Shown piece by piece: positions 1 through 12,900 of a stretch of DNA of 64,000 bases (within the stretch, counting starts at the first letter, position 1; every line of letters starts with the position of its first letter). The notes beneath the pieces were generated by a model, which was not told the origin of the DNA, ran no database searches, and saw nothing but the letters and a program-made list of their open reading frames with translations. Both the position numbers and the translations under genes were made by a program. This DNA is from Acephala macrosclerotiorum (Eukaryota > Ascomycota > Leotiomycetes > Helotiales > Mollisiaceae), in the NCBI GenBank assembly GCA_014904845.1, contig MU119248.1:232542-296541 (forward strand), in the 5' to 3' direction.

Positions 1-920
1 CAGAGGACGGGGTTGACGAGGAAGAGGGTTAGGGAGGCTTGGAGGGGTGTTGCCCAAGGGAGCTTGCGCTGTTTATCATGTTAGCTGTTGCTCAATATAA
101 CAGAGGGAGGAAGGAAAGGGATGGATGGTAGATGGGTAGGGGAAAGAAAACATACAATTGCATAAGCAATCCCGACAAAAGCCCCCACACTCCTGACCAC
201 AGGCGTCCAATCCGCTCCAAATATACCCGCCTCTTCCTCATTCTCAGTCTCCTTCTCAGCGGGAGTCTGACTCTGATTCCTCTTCCCCGAAGCTTCCTCG
301 AGTGGATAAGAGAACAACGTATCAACCCAAGGCATCAAACTCCCCAACCCTACACCTGCCACCCCCCAGAACACAAGATACCTCCAATCGTTACGAGGTT
401 TTATGATTCCTTCCACCTGAAATGGTGCGAGCTGGCGGTCGTCGTGAAGATGCCTAACCAACACGCCATATCCCATTCCTATCCCGAATAATAGCACTCC
501 TCTCAACGCCAATGTGAATACGGTCCATAGAGTCGTTCTTGGAGGTTGAGAAGGGGGAGGTGAGGTATGGCGGCGGATTGATTGAGAGGGGCGGTTGTCG
601 TTATGGGAGGAGGGGGAGAGGGGTGTTTCGGCACCGGTGCCCCATGGTGTGGAGGGGGAGCTATATTCGTAGTCGGAGGAGGGGTTGGCGTAGGTTGGGG
701 AGTAGATTCCGAGGAGGGTGGAGGATGTGAGGTTTAGGATGCTTTGGGTTCGTGAGAGGGGCTCGCCGGCTGCGTTTGTGTTTGGTGATAGGTAGGAGGT
801 GGATGGGTTGGTGGGGTGTGTGGAGGTGATAGTAGACGCTGTGGAGGAAGATGTAGTTTCGTAGGGGCGGCGGGGGGTTGGTCGGTGGATTTTGAGGGTT
901 GGAGAGGAGGGTGTTGACAT
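1..920 (-). CDS. INSIG-domain protein (3' end beyond the left edge)
   Basis: Partial gene. The first ATG in the frame is at 920. Exon 1 (920-156) ends at a GTATGT donor, and a 155-69 intron with a CTAAC branch site joins it in phase 0 to exon 2 (68-1). The N-terminal half is Ser/Thr/Pro-rich and probably disordered. Hydrophobic segments follow (around TVFTLALRGVLLFGIGMGYG, then WRYLVFWGVAGVGLGSLMPW, then VVRSVGAFVGIAYAI), and the second exon reads RKLPWATPLQASLTLFLVNP. The last motif and the membrane layout match INSIG proteins of the ER, which in fungi and animals bind sterol-sensing proteins such as HMG-CoA reductase and adjust sterol synthesis. The family call rests on motif and topology seen here; sterol function is family knowledge. 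The C-terminal membrane segments lie outside the window. Confidence 0.82.
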
Positions 921-959
921 CCTGGAGGATATTTTGGGGGGGATTTGTGATGTCTTCAA

Positions 960-1898
960 GGTTGTTGTAGATGACAGATATCTATAAGCTGTTCATCTGG
1001 TGGCAGATGCGAGTGTGGGTGTGATAGTGACCGTTGTGTGCAGGTTTGCGCTCTTCTCTCGTCCACAGATTTCGATTCGAACTGTCAGCCTTCCCAGCTC
1101 TTCTTTCGCTCCCGATTCGTAGCTTAATAGAAACAATTGGCAAATATACCCTTCAAAGATACAATATCAAAGATAGAGGGGGGAGAGGAAGAGAAGAACA
1201 AGAACTTGTGAATCTCTCTCTAAAGTGTTGAATTCTCGGTGCAGTGTATTACCTCGATTGGAGGACATTGATTGGTATTGCGGCCTGGTCAGATGCCCTT
1301 CACATGTAAGGCCAAGACCGTCGGAGCCAAGGCTGCGCGATCGCCGGCACTAGGATAAATTGAGATTAAGGATCCTCGCTTCTAAGTCGAGACACCTTTT
1401 GACTTTTTCGACTTCGGAGGCTTCGGATCGGTATCAGTTTTATATCAAAAGACAATTACAATACGATTATCGAGTACGCAACAATCGATGAAATTAAAAG
1501 AGATTGAAGTCGAGTTACTTGGATGGAGAAGTTGTTGCGAGACAACAGATTGTTGGGACACACGCGAGTACGATGGAGATCTAGTTACATGCAGCACACA
1601 TGTGAAGGCTGCATCTTTGCGGATCCCGGTCTTACACATCACCAATCACCAGTGGTAAGATACTGCGATGCAGTCATTTCCATTTCTTGTTTCATCTGAG
1701 ACGGATTCGGCCGATTGTGAGTTTCGCGTCCTGAATACCTGATTTGGAGTCGTTGTCACGTGCTCATTTTTGGACGACAACGAGTCTCGAGTCCGAGTAC
1801 CTACTCTGTTCCCTCTTCTGCTGGATGAGATCTGCCATCATAACTCTCCTCCTCGATCAGCTCCAGCCATGGGAGTACTCAACGCCCAATCCCCTCCC
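960..1898. other. intergenic, no gene seen
   Basis: The reading frames are short and show no recognisable protein. This should hold the promoter of the INSIG gene on its left side. No repeat or RNA gene was noticed. Confidence 0.5.
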
Positions 1899-2507
1899 TC
1901 ATGAGGTGAGTCTCTCATCCCCAAGCAAACTCGAACAACGCACAGTCTTCATCTCGAGACCTTCTCCCTGTCCATTCTCATCTTCCTGAGAATGATAAGC
2001 CGAATCCAAGTCCTCCTCAAAAATCTTCTCCAACCACGGCAACACCCTCCTCTTAATATCCTCCGGTGAAACATGATGAATATGTCGATGTTCCCAACAA
2101 CCATGCGGATGCCTCATACGATGCAACCCATGCTCCGCCGTCAAATGGCTTAAGTTGAGTTCTGAGATCTCGTCTGTGTTGCATATTTCGATTGTTACCC
2201 AGCTTGTTGGTTTATCTTCCTCTTTCTGTGGAAGGGAGTGGGGGTGCTGGTGGTGTTGGTGTTGGTAATGCGGACAGGGAGGTTGAGGAGTTCGACGGAA
2301 TGAGAGGAGATAAGAAAGGATGTCAATGAGTGTCAAAAGGAGGAGGTAGAAGAATCCAGCAACTATTTTGACGAAGAGGAGACCGAGGTGTTTGAGGAGT
2401 GTCAAGAGGAGGCTGCCGAGGGAGGTGAAGAGCTCGATGAGGACGGTTCTATGTCTGCCGCCGAGGATGATGGCGCTTATAAGAGCGCTGGAGGAGAACA
2501 TGATCAT
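1899..2507 (-). CDS. hypothetical two-helix membrane protein
   Basis: Uninterrupted frame of 202 codons from the first ATG (2507). The open frame extends upstream to 2624 but without an ATG. Two strongly hydrophobic stretches lie at about residues 1-16 and 25-65 (IELFTSLGSLLLTLLKHLGL and VKIVAGFFYLLLLTLIDILS). A His/Pro-rich linker and a charged, soluble C-terminal half follow, including a region with SWVTIEICNTDEISELNLSH and an acidic tail. The polar half looks like real coding sequence, with mixed composition and no simple repeats, but no family is recognised. An upstream exon cannot be excluded. Function unknown. Confidence 0.5.
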   Translation of the reverse strand: MIMFSSSALISAIILGGRHRTVLIELFTSLGSLLLTLLKHLGLLFVKIVAGFFYLLLLTLIDILSYLLSFRRTPQPPCPHYQHQHHQHPHSLPQKEEDKPTSWVTIEICNTDEISELNLSHLTAEHGLHRMRHPHGCWEHRHIHHVSPEDIKRRVLPWLEKIFEEDLDSAYHSQEDENGQGEGLEMKTVRCSSLLGDERLTS

Positions 2508-4274
2508 TGTGTAGATCGTGAGCTTCAGTAGGCTCGATTCATTGGCTCCTTGGTGGGTGAGAATGTTCAATCTGTACGCGGTGATTGTAAGGTTGTCTGT
2601 AGATCGAGAAAGGTAATTGCTCAATCTGACGTAGTTGATGAGCTCGAGTATGTCTTTTCAATTTGGTCTCTGCGCAGCTGAAATGGCCCAGTCGTCGACG
2701 GTGATTGGGAGGGAGTTGCAGTTACCAGAGCGAGCTGCTCAGTCTGGCAGGTGTTGCTCAGCTTTCCAAGGTATTGTTGCGCTCATTGGACGTTGGGGTT
2801 GCGCTTGGAGGTTGACAGGCTGTTTGCAAGTTTGGATTTTAGTGTTGGTGTTTCAAAGAGGCGTTGTCTGAGGTTTGTGCGTGTTTGTGAACCCGTTAAA
2901 GTTATCGCCGTTGTTGCGGTACTCTTCCTTCCACAAGGTTGTTTCATGTCCTATGTATTGGTGGACAAGACCAGATCCTTGGGAAGTATGGCAGATAGTT
3001 TGGAAGGTTGTCCAATAACGCCACCCATACCTAACGAGCCTGGGATAATTCTGTGCTTTTTAGGTTGTTTTCGGGCTACTTTTTCGCGAAGAACTTTAAA
3101 ATCCACGCCGTTACTTAAAAAGTATAAACCAACTACGAAGTAAAATCTTTTAAAACCGTAATTTATTATTTGACAAAAGCTAAAGTATCTTTTCATAAAT
3201 TAATTATGTTTATATTTCGATTCAAAAGTCGATATTCGGTTTGGCGCTCATTTGTTAGGGAGAAGCCCTGAAAAGCCCTGAAAAGCACAGACTTATGATC
3301 ACAGGCTCGTAAAGTGGTAAGATGCTATCAAAGTGAATTTTAAATGTGTTGTATTGAGCAAGTTTGCGAATGTGAAAGGGTTCACCTCAGACTCGTCATA
3401 CCAATTTGGCATAATATGGGATAAAAGAAAATCTATAGATTCAACTTTGGGATGAAAAGGTGATTTTCAACCTCGTATTTTCAATGGGTATCATATATTT
3501 TCTCGTGTGTAATGTGTATTGTTATATGATTCATTTGATCAGGCTTGCCAAGATGGCGCCTCGCACTCTTGCTCTGTACCAAGGAATGAGAATTGGATTC
3601 GATGGGGATATGATACATCAAAATTCATCGATTCAACTCTTAATACGAAGTAGTCTCACCTGAAATTATGTGCTTCGAAATCAGCCTGAGAAGAAATCGC
3701 AACTAAGCCCGAGCTTGGGAGAAAAAGCGTGACCTAGTCTGGCGGTATTGAAGACTTGAGGGATATGGAAGCAGTGAAGACTTCACCGCACCTCTCATGC
3801 CGGTTTTTTGACTTGACTACCCATTGACTGGGTTCGAGGTGGAAAGAAGCAAGCATATCACGTGGAGTCTCAATCGAGCGGAAGGCGCCAACGCATAAAA
3901 CATGTCCAGCCGCACCTTCGAAAAACAGCAACGCGTCCACCTCCTCACTTCGCGACCACGGCACTGGGCCTCCGGCGCCTCGCTTCGTTGTCAGGACAAA
4001 TCTACGGCCTTGAGACATATAGCTTTCCAGTCCAAAGCTAGCACTTGGCGGAAAATTGCGGCCTGTTGGCAAGGCTACGCTTCGAGGCTATCCGCGGGAT
4101 CGGAGTTGTCGACATACCATAGCAGCAAGTAAGCACATGTTTTGACTACCCTAGTTCTCGTGCTGATAGCCTCCGGATCGCATTACTGATAGCTAGTCTA
4201 GGCTATAACCTTACTGTGCCGATATCTGTGAACGCGGAGGTCCCTCGGTGTTGTGCCTACCTTGCTTCGATTTG
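2508..4274. other. intergenic, no gene seen
   Basis: Only short overlapping frames on both strands, none with recognisable composition. The right end is the probable promoter region of the HET gene that starts at 4275. Confidence 0.5.
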
Positions 4275-6474
4275 ATGGCCACCACCGCCGAACTTTGTAG
4301 CAAATGCCGGAGTATCTTCACCACCCAGATAAGAGAAAATCGGGGGAGGGAAATTCCCCACCACGAACATACTCACGACATAGTCGACGCATCAAAGAGC
4401 GGATGTAGAATTTGCGGCTTCCTATTGAGCAGGTTTTCGATTCAAGTCAACCAGTCATTGCTTACTCCTGCTGTAAATGAGCCGAATCGAAGTGGAACCT
4501 CCAATGTTTTTTTCCGAGTATGGGACTCAATACTCGAGCCGTATGATAGTGTCGTGTGCGATTTTTTCTTCCGAAAATCAGATGCTACTGTCGAAAACTC
4601 GAGTTTAAGGTTCGACCGAGTAGAAGGTAAGGATTCATCTCATACTGTTTGAGGCCGATATTCACATGCTTATAGGAGACTTCGTTAAGGATACGAAATT
4701 AATCGAAATGACATACAATGATCCGGCAAGAGATTCCGCGGCCATTATTGTCTGTCAGTCTAGTGCCCCATACTCTTGTGGAATCACAAATACTGGATCC
4801 ATTGCAAGTTTGCAACGCGCTAGGACATGGATCGACAAATGCATCCACACACATTCGATCTGCCAGCGGGAAGGACCAACGAAGGGAAATCTTCCTAGTC
4901 GCCTCTTAAAAGTCGACCCAGTTAAGAAGACCTTCCTCCGACTTTACGACACTCGAAAATTACCCCGAGGCACCCAATACATAACATTAAGTCATATGTG
5001 GGGAACGAAAAAGTTCTTAACACTTACAACCCAGAACTTGGAGAATCTTCGTGCAGGTATCTCAATCACAGATTTGACGAAGACTTTTCAGGATGCTATA
5101 GCCATCACACAATTTATGGGCATTGGGTATATTTGGATCGACTCATTATGCATCATACAAGATTCAACAGATGACTGGGAAAGAGAATCCGTACTGATGA
5201 GGGATGTATACGCCAATAGCTACTGCAACATTGCGGCTACTCATGCTTATGATGGCCAGATGGGATGCTTCGTGGACCGCAGAGAAATGGATATCTCTAC
5301 GCTTACCATCGACGTACTTCAAAAAAAGCAGTCTCGTAATGCTATGTTCAAGTCAGGCAGATATAAATGCCGGGATCTGAATCTGTGGTGGAAGGAGGTC
5401 ACTAACTCACCTCTTCTAAAACGAGGCTGGGTATGCCAAGAGCGTCTCCTTGCACCGAGAATTCTACATTTTGCCTCAACTCGGATCTTTTTCGAATGCC
5501 AGGAAAACCTTGCCTGCGAAGGCTATGATGATTGGAGATCATTAGGATCTTTCGAGACTGATGGGTGGAAGATCGAAGTACATTCATATCTTGAGGAAGC
5601 ACAAAGTATACGTGGCCACTGTCACAGAGCTGTTGCTCGCAGGCGTATACTGGCAAGAGCAGCATGGAGAACCATGGTCAACAATTACAGCCAATGCGAA
5701 TTGACACGCGAGAGTGACATACTAGTCGCTATATCAGGTCTTGCAACCCTCCTTCAGCCCCTTATGTCCTGTCAATATTTCGCCGGTATCTGGGGAGACC
5801 CTTTAGTCTATCAGTTGCTGTGGTCAAATGCAACATACCGTATCAGTACAGAGTCATATCAGGCACCTTCCTGGTCCTGGGCTTCGAAGCCAGGAGGTGT
5901 CTTCTTGAGGGATGAAGATACGATTATTGCGAGGGAACAACAAGTAATCGGCGCCAAGGCTTCAATAAAGTCGCAAAGCATGGAATTGGTGAAAGTGTGC
6001 GGTGTGGAAGTTGTCACTGTTAATGGAAATCCGATGAGCCAAGTCACACACGGCTGGTTGCGACTAAAAGGAAAACTCATACCTATGGAGGAATGGGACA
6101 CAAAAGTTTGGGATTCGTTGACCACCGAAGTTAAAGTTAGAGGCATAGACTTCGATTTAATTCTCGACAACTACTTGAAGATCTCGAGCAAACATTTTGA
6201 TCCCGTTCCAAGGTTTGTCTATGTGCTGCTGGCACACTTTAAGGAAGTTCCCAAGATCCAGGATGAACTGTCAGGTCTACTGCTTGCGGCCACCGGTAAG
6301 GCTAAAGGGCAATATAGGCGTGTTGGGTTCATACAATATTGCAGGTACAACGACCCGGCGGGATGGTTGTATATGCCTTTCGAAAGGAGCGAGGAGGAGA
6401 GGGAGCAGATGACTGATGATCTTTACGAATCTTATGATGAGGAAACCGACTCTTACACTTTCACTATCATTTGA
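4275..6474 (+). CDS. HET-domain (heterokaryon incompatibility) protein
   Basis: Two exons, 4275-4626 and 4676-6474, joined across a 49-base GT-AG intron in consistent phase, give 716 aa. ATG 4275 (MATTAELCSKC) was chosen because HET proteins often begin with this short Cys-containing segment; no ATG precedes it in the same frame near enough. HET-domain signatures are in order: YITLSHMWG at about residues 219-227, YIWIDSLCIIQD at about 269-280, a DVYANSYCNIAATHA block, then RGWVCQERLLAPRILHF and APSWSWAS further on. Length and layout are normal for the family. In fungi, HET proteins trigger cell death after fusion of unlike hyphae, usually with a partner NLR or allele. No partner is recognisable next to it. 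The gene appears intact, with no frameshift or stop. Confidence 0.92.
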
Positions 6475-8023
6475 AGTCTCGCAGAATGTTTTAGGGGTCT
6501 TATTTTTTGTCTCAAGAGTGTGAAACCAGGGACTATGTGTTAAGAACTTGGATATATTGTTTGAATGAACTTTGTTGACATCTTTTGGCCTTACGCCGCG
6601 TGAATTAATGGTCTGTAATCAATTTCATCAAATGCTGGCCCTTTCTCCTTACAATTAGAAGTGCAGCTTCGTGTTGACACACTGTTGGCTACCGTCATTC
6701 TTGCAGCTTTTGACAACTCTCAGTCGTCTGTTACTCGCCGCCAAGGTCAGGGTTGATACCTCATCAAGTCTGATAAAATATCCAGGAGAAAATTCCAATG
6801 CTTCAAGGATCGGAATGTATCTCCTTTATGCGGAGGCACATGCAGTGAAAAATTCTTTTTCGGGCCGAGTCGGGTTCCTCTACAAGGATGTAAGATCAGG
6901 TAACATAAGTAGAATGCCATCTTTTAGGATGTAGAAGGAGTAGAAGTTCCTTAAAATGGTGTTGGTGTGGGTGAATGAAGAAACGTGAATGTGCACAGAT
7001 TTGAATATCCTTTGTCGTGCAACCGTATTTGAATATCGAAAGCCTTTTTGGCAATACGATAAGCCAAACAAGTAATGTTTAGCAACTGCAGGAGAGCTTC
7101 AAGGCGCTGTCAGGACATTGATTCAACCCATGCAGTAAAGAAAACGTATATCATCAATCTCCAACACCTAGAAGCGGCGCCACGAACGAAAAACTTGCTC
7201 CGCAAAATGACGGTTGTAGACTTTGGGCTTGGACTTTGGAAAAGCAGAATGATGATTCTGTTCACGGTGAAGATGGGTAGCACGACTACAATGCGGGGGA
7301 CTAGCATGCTCAATGGAAGGGCAACAGAGGTAGCTAGGCACAGTGAATATGTATGACACAGCTATGTTGCAGGGACAAATTCTCGCTCGGTAGAAGAATG
7401 CGAGTCTCCACCGTGATTTTGAGAAGCATAGTAACGATTCAGCGAACTATCGTTCTCCTCGGTACAGTAAGTCTAGTAGTTACTGTGAATCTAGAAGGGA
7501 TAGCTTTTACATAGCTAACAAAAACCATGCCTCGCGAAGTAATGGAAGTGATTACCGTGTCTCTGAAAGGGGGAGTAAAGTTATGGCGGATGGAAAATCC
7601 CCTGAGAGTAGCTGCTCTGTGTCGAACAAAGACTCTGGTTGGCGGAGTATCCATTGCGGATTTGTGGCGCTGCGAAAGGCGGCGCACCAGGCTCAAAGAC
7701 GCTAGTTCTTCCAGTACAACGACTGTATGGCGGATGAGCAGTCCGCAATTTGACAGTCACACTTGCTGGCTATCATGGGGCCATGCAGAAACTATCTTGC
7801 TTTAATATCACGGAGAACAAGGCGATCGAACACTTATTTGTTTCACTAGCAATTGTAATGAGGGGTGTAGGTTTTGATTGACTTCATTTATGCTGTATGA
7901 AATCTGCAATCTATCAGCTAGACCACAGTTCCTGGAGAAAGACAGGTCCCAGCAGAGTAAAATGAAGCCAGAAATTCTCCTGGAGTATGCCTAAAGTGAC
8001 CAATTGAGCCCCTTGTATCAGAC
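6475..8023. other. intergenic, no gene seen
   Basis: Downstream flank of the HET gene. Several short frames occur on both strands, but none has a recognisable domain or consistent splice signals. No repeat structure was noticed. Confidence 0.5.
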
Positions 8024-8874
8024 TCAGTCCTTAGTGCTACCAACCGCCGATACTATCTCCTCGAAAGCCACGAACTCGATCTTGATATTGCCTCGTCCAT
8101 TCATCGAGAAACATCTCTTAAGATGATATTCGGTGTGATCCTGCTGAGCTCTTGACCAGTGGTCCTTTGGTGCTAGAACCATCTTGACTGGATAGTTTGA
8201 AGCTCGGAAGCCGTTGCCAGTCCAGGTGATAACGCCGGGCTTGTGATCGTGGATCAAGACGTACTTGAGATCTGGAAAGCTGGCGCAGATACAGTCAACC
8301 CGCTCCTGCATATTATTACCGTCGGTCAACATGCTTTCCTTCACAATCAAGGCACGACGAGGGATATTGGTTTGTAAATCGGTCTTCTCTTCGTTTGATT
8401 CGGTGGCGGGACTGGTAGACTTTGGTGGAACTGCTAAAACAATGAAGAGTCAGATTGCGGTTCATTGCGAAGCAGAAGGACGTCAACGGTACTAACCAGC
8501 AGAGGAACGCTCAGAATCCATGAGTTGAGTGATCTGGCCTTGCTCGGGATCGACTGGAGACTCGGAAGATCTGTTGACAGGCCTTGGAGGACTCTGATCT
8601 GCGCGTTTCTCTCGATTAGTGATTGGCTAAAGAGATGTGCTAGGTCGATGGAAAGGATGGCCTACCTTCGAGGCTCGTAACGCCTGCTCGATTCTCTTCT
8701 TGGTTGGTACTCTCCATCTTGACTCGAAGCCTGAGGTTTTTCTTTCTGGAAGATGATCGAGTGAGAAAGGTTGATCACCCCCGGGTTCGGATATGTTTAG
8801 CGTAAACAAAGGCTCTGGGTGGGGCAAATTTTCAACCAAGCTTCCCCAATGGGGCAATTCATACGCTAGTGTAC
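8024..8874 (-). CDS. hypothetical three-exon gene segment without a start codon
   Basis: Three exons read in one consistent phase on the minus strand: 8874-8666, 8593-8497 and 8433-8024, with GTAGGC, GTTAGT and matching AG borders. The product is a polar Ser/Pro-rich middle followed by a compact C-terminal region (FPDLKYVLIHDH, then VKMVLAPKDHW, ending in KIEFVAFEEI). No ATG is present in the first exon, and a stop lies just upstream of its putative acceptor, so the 5' end is missing or lies farther upstream. The fragments of a 2EXR gene lie on the same strand upstream, so these could be its 3' exons, but nothing proves that. No family is recognised. Confidence 0.42.
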
Positions 8875-9685
8875 CTCCCAATTTCAAAATTATTTCAAAA
8901 TTAGACAATTAAATGATTCAATTCAAGTTGGAGCATGCAAATCGTGGTATTTCGAAAGGGGCGTCGCGTCACGGTAGAACTTCGGCGCGAGGGTTTTAAT
9001 AGGGGACTACAAATGGAGAGATGCTCCAATGACACTTGATGCTGTCCAGCTGTCATTGAAGGCTTTACAGAAGCTGTTACTTTGAGAGATTTCCTTGGAA
9101 ATTTATTCCTCCTTTTGCCGTTAGAGCGAACATCATGGGGACTGCAATGTGCCACCCACGTTCGTGTTTATGCACAGCAGAAAAAACCGAACCCAAGACT
9201 CTGGAGTAGTGTCTGTCCCCATTTTCAGGGATGGAGTCTGTGGGCAGTTAAACATCTTCCTGGGAGGTCGAAGCTGCAAATCATTTGGCATGATCGCCTT
9301 CTGTATGAAGAAGGTTAATTGCATGATGCCGGCAAAGGAAATTAATTATTGTGATCGTCGCAGTGGACAGGTGTCAATTCAAGACGCTGTTTTAGTTAAA
9401 AGTCTATTGCCAGTGGTTCTGTTCAAAATGATTTATGACGAAGTTGCAGCTCTTTGTTCAAGACTTTGATGGGAAGGCTTAAAGTTGATTGTGCTTCTAC
9501 AGTATCTGAATAGTGGCCATCATTGATACAAACATTCCTGCCCCAGCCAACCTACATGTCAATTATCTTCATTCCTTCGCTAACAAGTCAGAACAACTTT
9601 AGTTCCTTTCCAATCTTGCTTGAAAGCACTCTAGTAATTTTTTTTTAGAAGTCAAAGTTCTTTAGCTTTCCCCCAAACAGCTGTC
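8875..9685. other. intergenic or decayed sequence
   Basis: No convincing coding frame. The stretch separates two minus-strand gene fragments and could be a long degenerate part of one former gene. No repeat was seen. Confidence 0.4.
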
Positions 9686-9916
9686 TTAGAAAACCAAGAA
9701 TCGAGCCAAGCCTCTCAACCCGTAAGATCCTCCGCCCAAAACAACCTCCAGTAAATAGCCACCAGAAACCAGGATAAGGTCTTCCAAGGCTGGAAATGCA
9801 TTAAGCAAGAATATGGCTAAGGTATCGATGTCTTCGCGTCGAAGGAAAATGCAGTCAAAGGGTATTGCTAGGTGCTCGACCTTTGGCAACAGAGCTTTGT
9901 CTCGAATATGTGGAAG
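9686..9916 (-). pseudogene. 2EXR-type gene, 3' fragment (split by hAT element)
   Basis: Reads LPHIRDKALLPKVEHLAIP, then a Leu-rich segment ending FPALEDLILVSGG, to a stop at 9686. A leucine-rich tail after the 2EXR core is common in this fungal family. The reading frame continues across the removed transposon into the 13480 side, but only in the frame that is shifted by one from the main upstream frame. The gene was therefore damaged by an indel as well as by the insertion. Function of 2EXR proteins is unknown. Confidence 0.55.
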
Positions 9917-9924
9917 TCGGGAGC
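9917..9924. repeat. left 8-bp target-site duplication of the hAT element
   Basis: TCGGGAGC directly before the CAGTG terminus. The identical octamer follows the other terminus at 13472-13479. Eight bases is the standard duplication length for hAT transposons. Confidence 0.95.
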
Positions 9925-12900
9925 CAGTGTGAGAAATTGAGTAGTACTCAATAGCGAACTAAGTGCTACTCAACTCAACTCAACCAAAATCTTAGGCTAC
10001 TCTACTCAACTCAATAGCTAATGAGTAGTATTGAGTAGGCTATTGAGTAGAATCACGTGGTTTGGAGCCGCAGCACCTAATTGGCTGAATTAGCGAAGAG
10101 GCCTAAGAGTAGGCCTAATTGGGTAGAGCGCCTCGCTTATTTAAGCTTCGAAGGTTTTGCCGATGCCGAAAACCAAGAACCCTCCGATAATTAACTCGAA
10201 GGATTTAATTAATAATAAACCGAATAAATTGTTTAAAAATATATTCTTCGGGACTTAAAGTCTCTCGAATAGCTAAAATAACCTCCGAAAATTAAAGAGC
10301 CGAAATATTGTTCGATTTATTAAATAATATATATAACTCGACGATTTCCTCGAAAATAATCATTATTCTCAATACAAACAATTCAATAACAACTCAACTA
10401 CACAATATTTCTTCGAGATTTTTTTATCGAAATACTCTTCATTACTTGATAATAGCTTCTAAAACTATTAACTCCTTCAATCGAGCTCAAAATGCTCTTG
10501 AATTTGAGCTTAATAATCCCTCCGAACAAAGTTCTCTTTTCAAGGCCGGTCTTTTCAAGAAAAAACTTGAAAAAGTTCAATCTAACCCCGATAATCCAAG
10601 AATGGTTACTGTGTCTTATTGCAATTGCCCGTAAGTACTTATATTCTTAATATTTTCTTTTGTTTTTAATTTTAAAATATTTATTAATATTTATAGGAAA
10701 AAATGGACCAAACAACTGATTAATCATTCTACGAGCAATTACAAAGCACATCTTAAGTCTGGCCATAAAGTACTTTACGCTAAGTATTTGAATCCTGAAG
10801 ATAATAGTATATTCTTTTATATTTGGATTTTTTAATAATTTACTAATATTTATTTAGATGATTCTTCTGATGCTTCTAGTTCTCAAATGAGTATTACAGA
10901 CTCATTTTCTACTATGAGAGCTAGTAAACGACCGAGAATAAAGACTCCACCTCCTTCATTTGATAAAAATACTTTCTGGAGATTATTATTGAATTTTTTG
11001 ATATTAAATAATATTTCCTTTCGAGCACTTTCTAGTGTAACTTTTCGAGCATTAATCGAATACCTTAATTCGTTTGTATATTACTTATTCTATAGTATTT
11101 CTTACTAATTGATTAATAGGAATATCCCTAAAATATATAGGGTTATTTTAAAAGAACGATTAAATCTTTTTTATATTTCGAAATTAGAGATAATTAAGCT
11201 CGAGTTACAAGAACAAATTAACTCCGGTAGAGATTTCTCTTTGACTTTGGATGTTTGGACTGCTATTAATCAAGACGCATATCTCGGAATTACTATGTAA
11301 GTTTTTTCTTTTAAATTAATTAAAGAAATATTTATTAATTTTTAAAGTCATTTTATAAATAAAGATTTCCAAATGAAATCTTATGTATTAGCAATGAAAC
11401 ACCTTACTAAAAAGCATACCGGAGCTTATATGAATCGAGTATTATGCGATACATTAGAAGATTTTAATATTCAAAATAATATTATAAAGTAAAATTAATT
11501 AATTATTTATTTATTAAAAGTATTTAAAACTAATTATTAATAGTATTACAAGAGATAATGCTTCTTCTAACGATACTTTGATTGACGGATTTAAGAGGTA
11601 TTATTCTTCAAAAGCTAAGACTTTTCGAGGAGATATCCATTGTCTTGCTCATGTTTTTAATATCGTTATTCAAAAGATATTAAAAAATATTATCAAAGGA
11701 GATTATACTCTTCTTGATAATAGAAATATCTATGCAGAAGATGAAAAAAATGAAAATCCACCCGAAGATATCTCAAGTAAGTTTATTTTATTTTATTTAA
11801 TTAATTTATTAATAATTAATTTTTTAATTTAGATTTTTCGATTTGAAAAAAAATTCGAAAAATTATTATTAATATCCGATATTCTTCAGAGAATTTACGA
11901 GTATTTAAAGATCAAATTGAAACTATGAAAATAAAAAAAACTCGAGTTCCTCAACTTAGTAAGTTTTTTTTTTTAATTTAATTCTTTTTAAAAATATAAA
12001 TATTAATATTTTTAGATCAAAAAACTCGATAGTACTCAACAGATTATATATTGACTTACTTTTTAATAGCAATTAAAACTATTAATACTACTATTCTTCA
12101 ATCAACATCTAAAGCTTTTAGAGATAATAAGCTTTTAGTTAGCGAAAAAAAAACTTAAATATTTGAAAATTTGTAAACAAATTTTCGAAGTATTTACCCG
12201 AGCTACGAAGAAAATACAAGCCGAGAAATATCCGACGATATATTACTTGATGCCTGAAGTTTTTCAAGTATATAAAAATCTTGATAAACTTAAAAGAGAA
12301 ATAAATGTAAATATATTTTTTATTTTTTTTATTTTCGAATTAATTAATATTTATTTATTTATTTAATATATATAAAGTAAATAAATAATTTTTTTTAAAT
12401 AGAACGCAAATATCACTTATGCAATCAATCAAAGTATAGTCAAACTAAGGAGATATTATCCTAAGGCTAGTATTATAAGCGATTCGAATAAAGCTATATA
12501 TATAGCTTTAGTTTTAGATCCTAGAATTAAGCGAAATGACTTAATTGGTTTAGGATTTGAATCTGGACAAATAAGTGATATTATTACTCTTTTAAAAGAA
12601 GAGTTTAATTTGTAAGTTTATTTATTCTTTTCTTTAAATTTATATTTTTAATTAATTTAAATTTTTAGTCTTAAGCAAGAATCTCGAATATCTTTATTTT
12701 CTAATCAAGAGAATACTATTACAATAGAAAAAGATGATAATGATATCTATCTTACTGCTATTGATATAAACGAGGATAATGAATTAGACGCTTATTTAGA
12801 TTCTCTAAGAGTTATAAAAGAAGTAAATTTTAACTTTTTCACTTGAAATCTTCAACATATTTTATTAATAAGTTTTCTTATATCTTTTTATAAAAAAGTC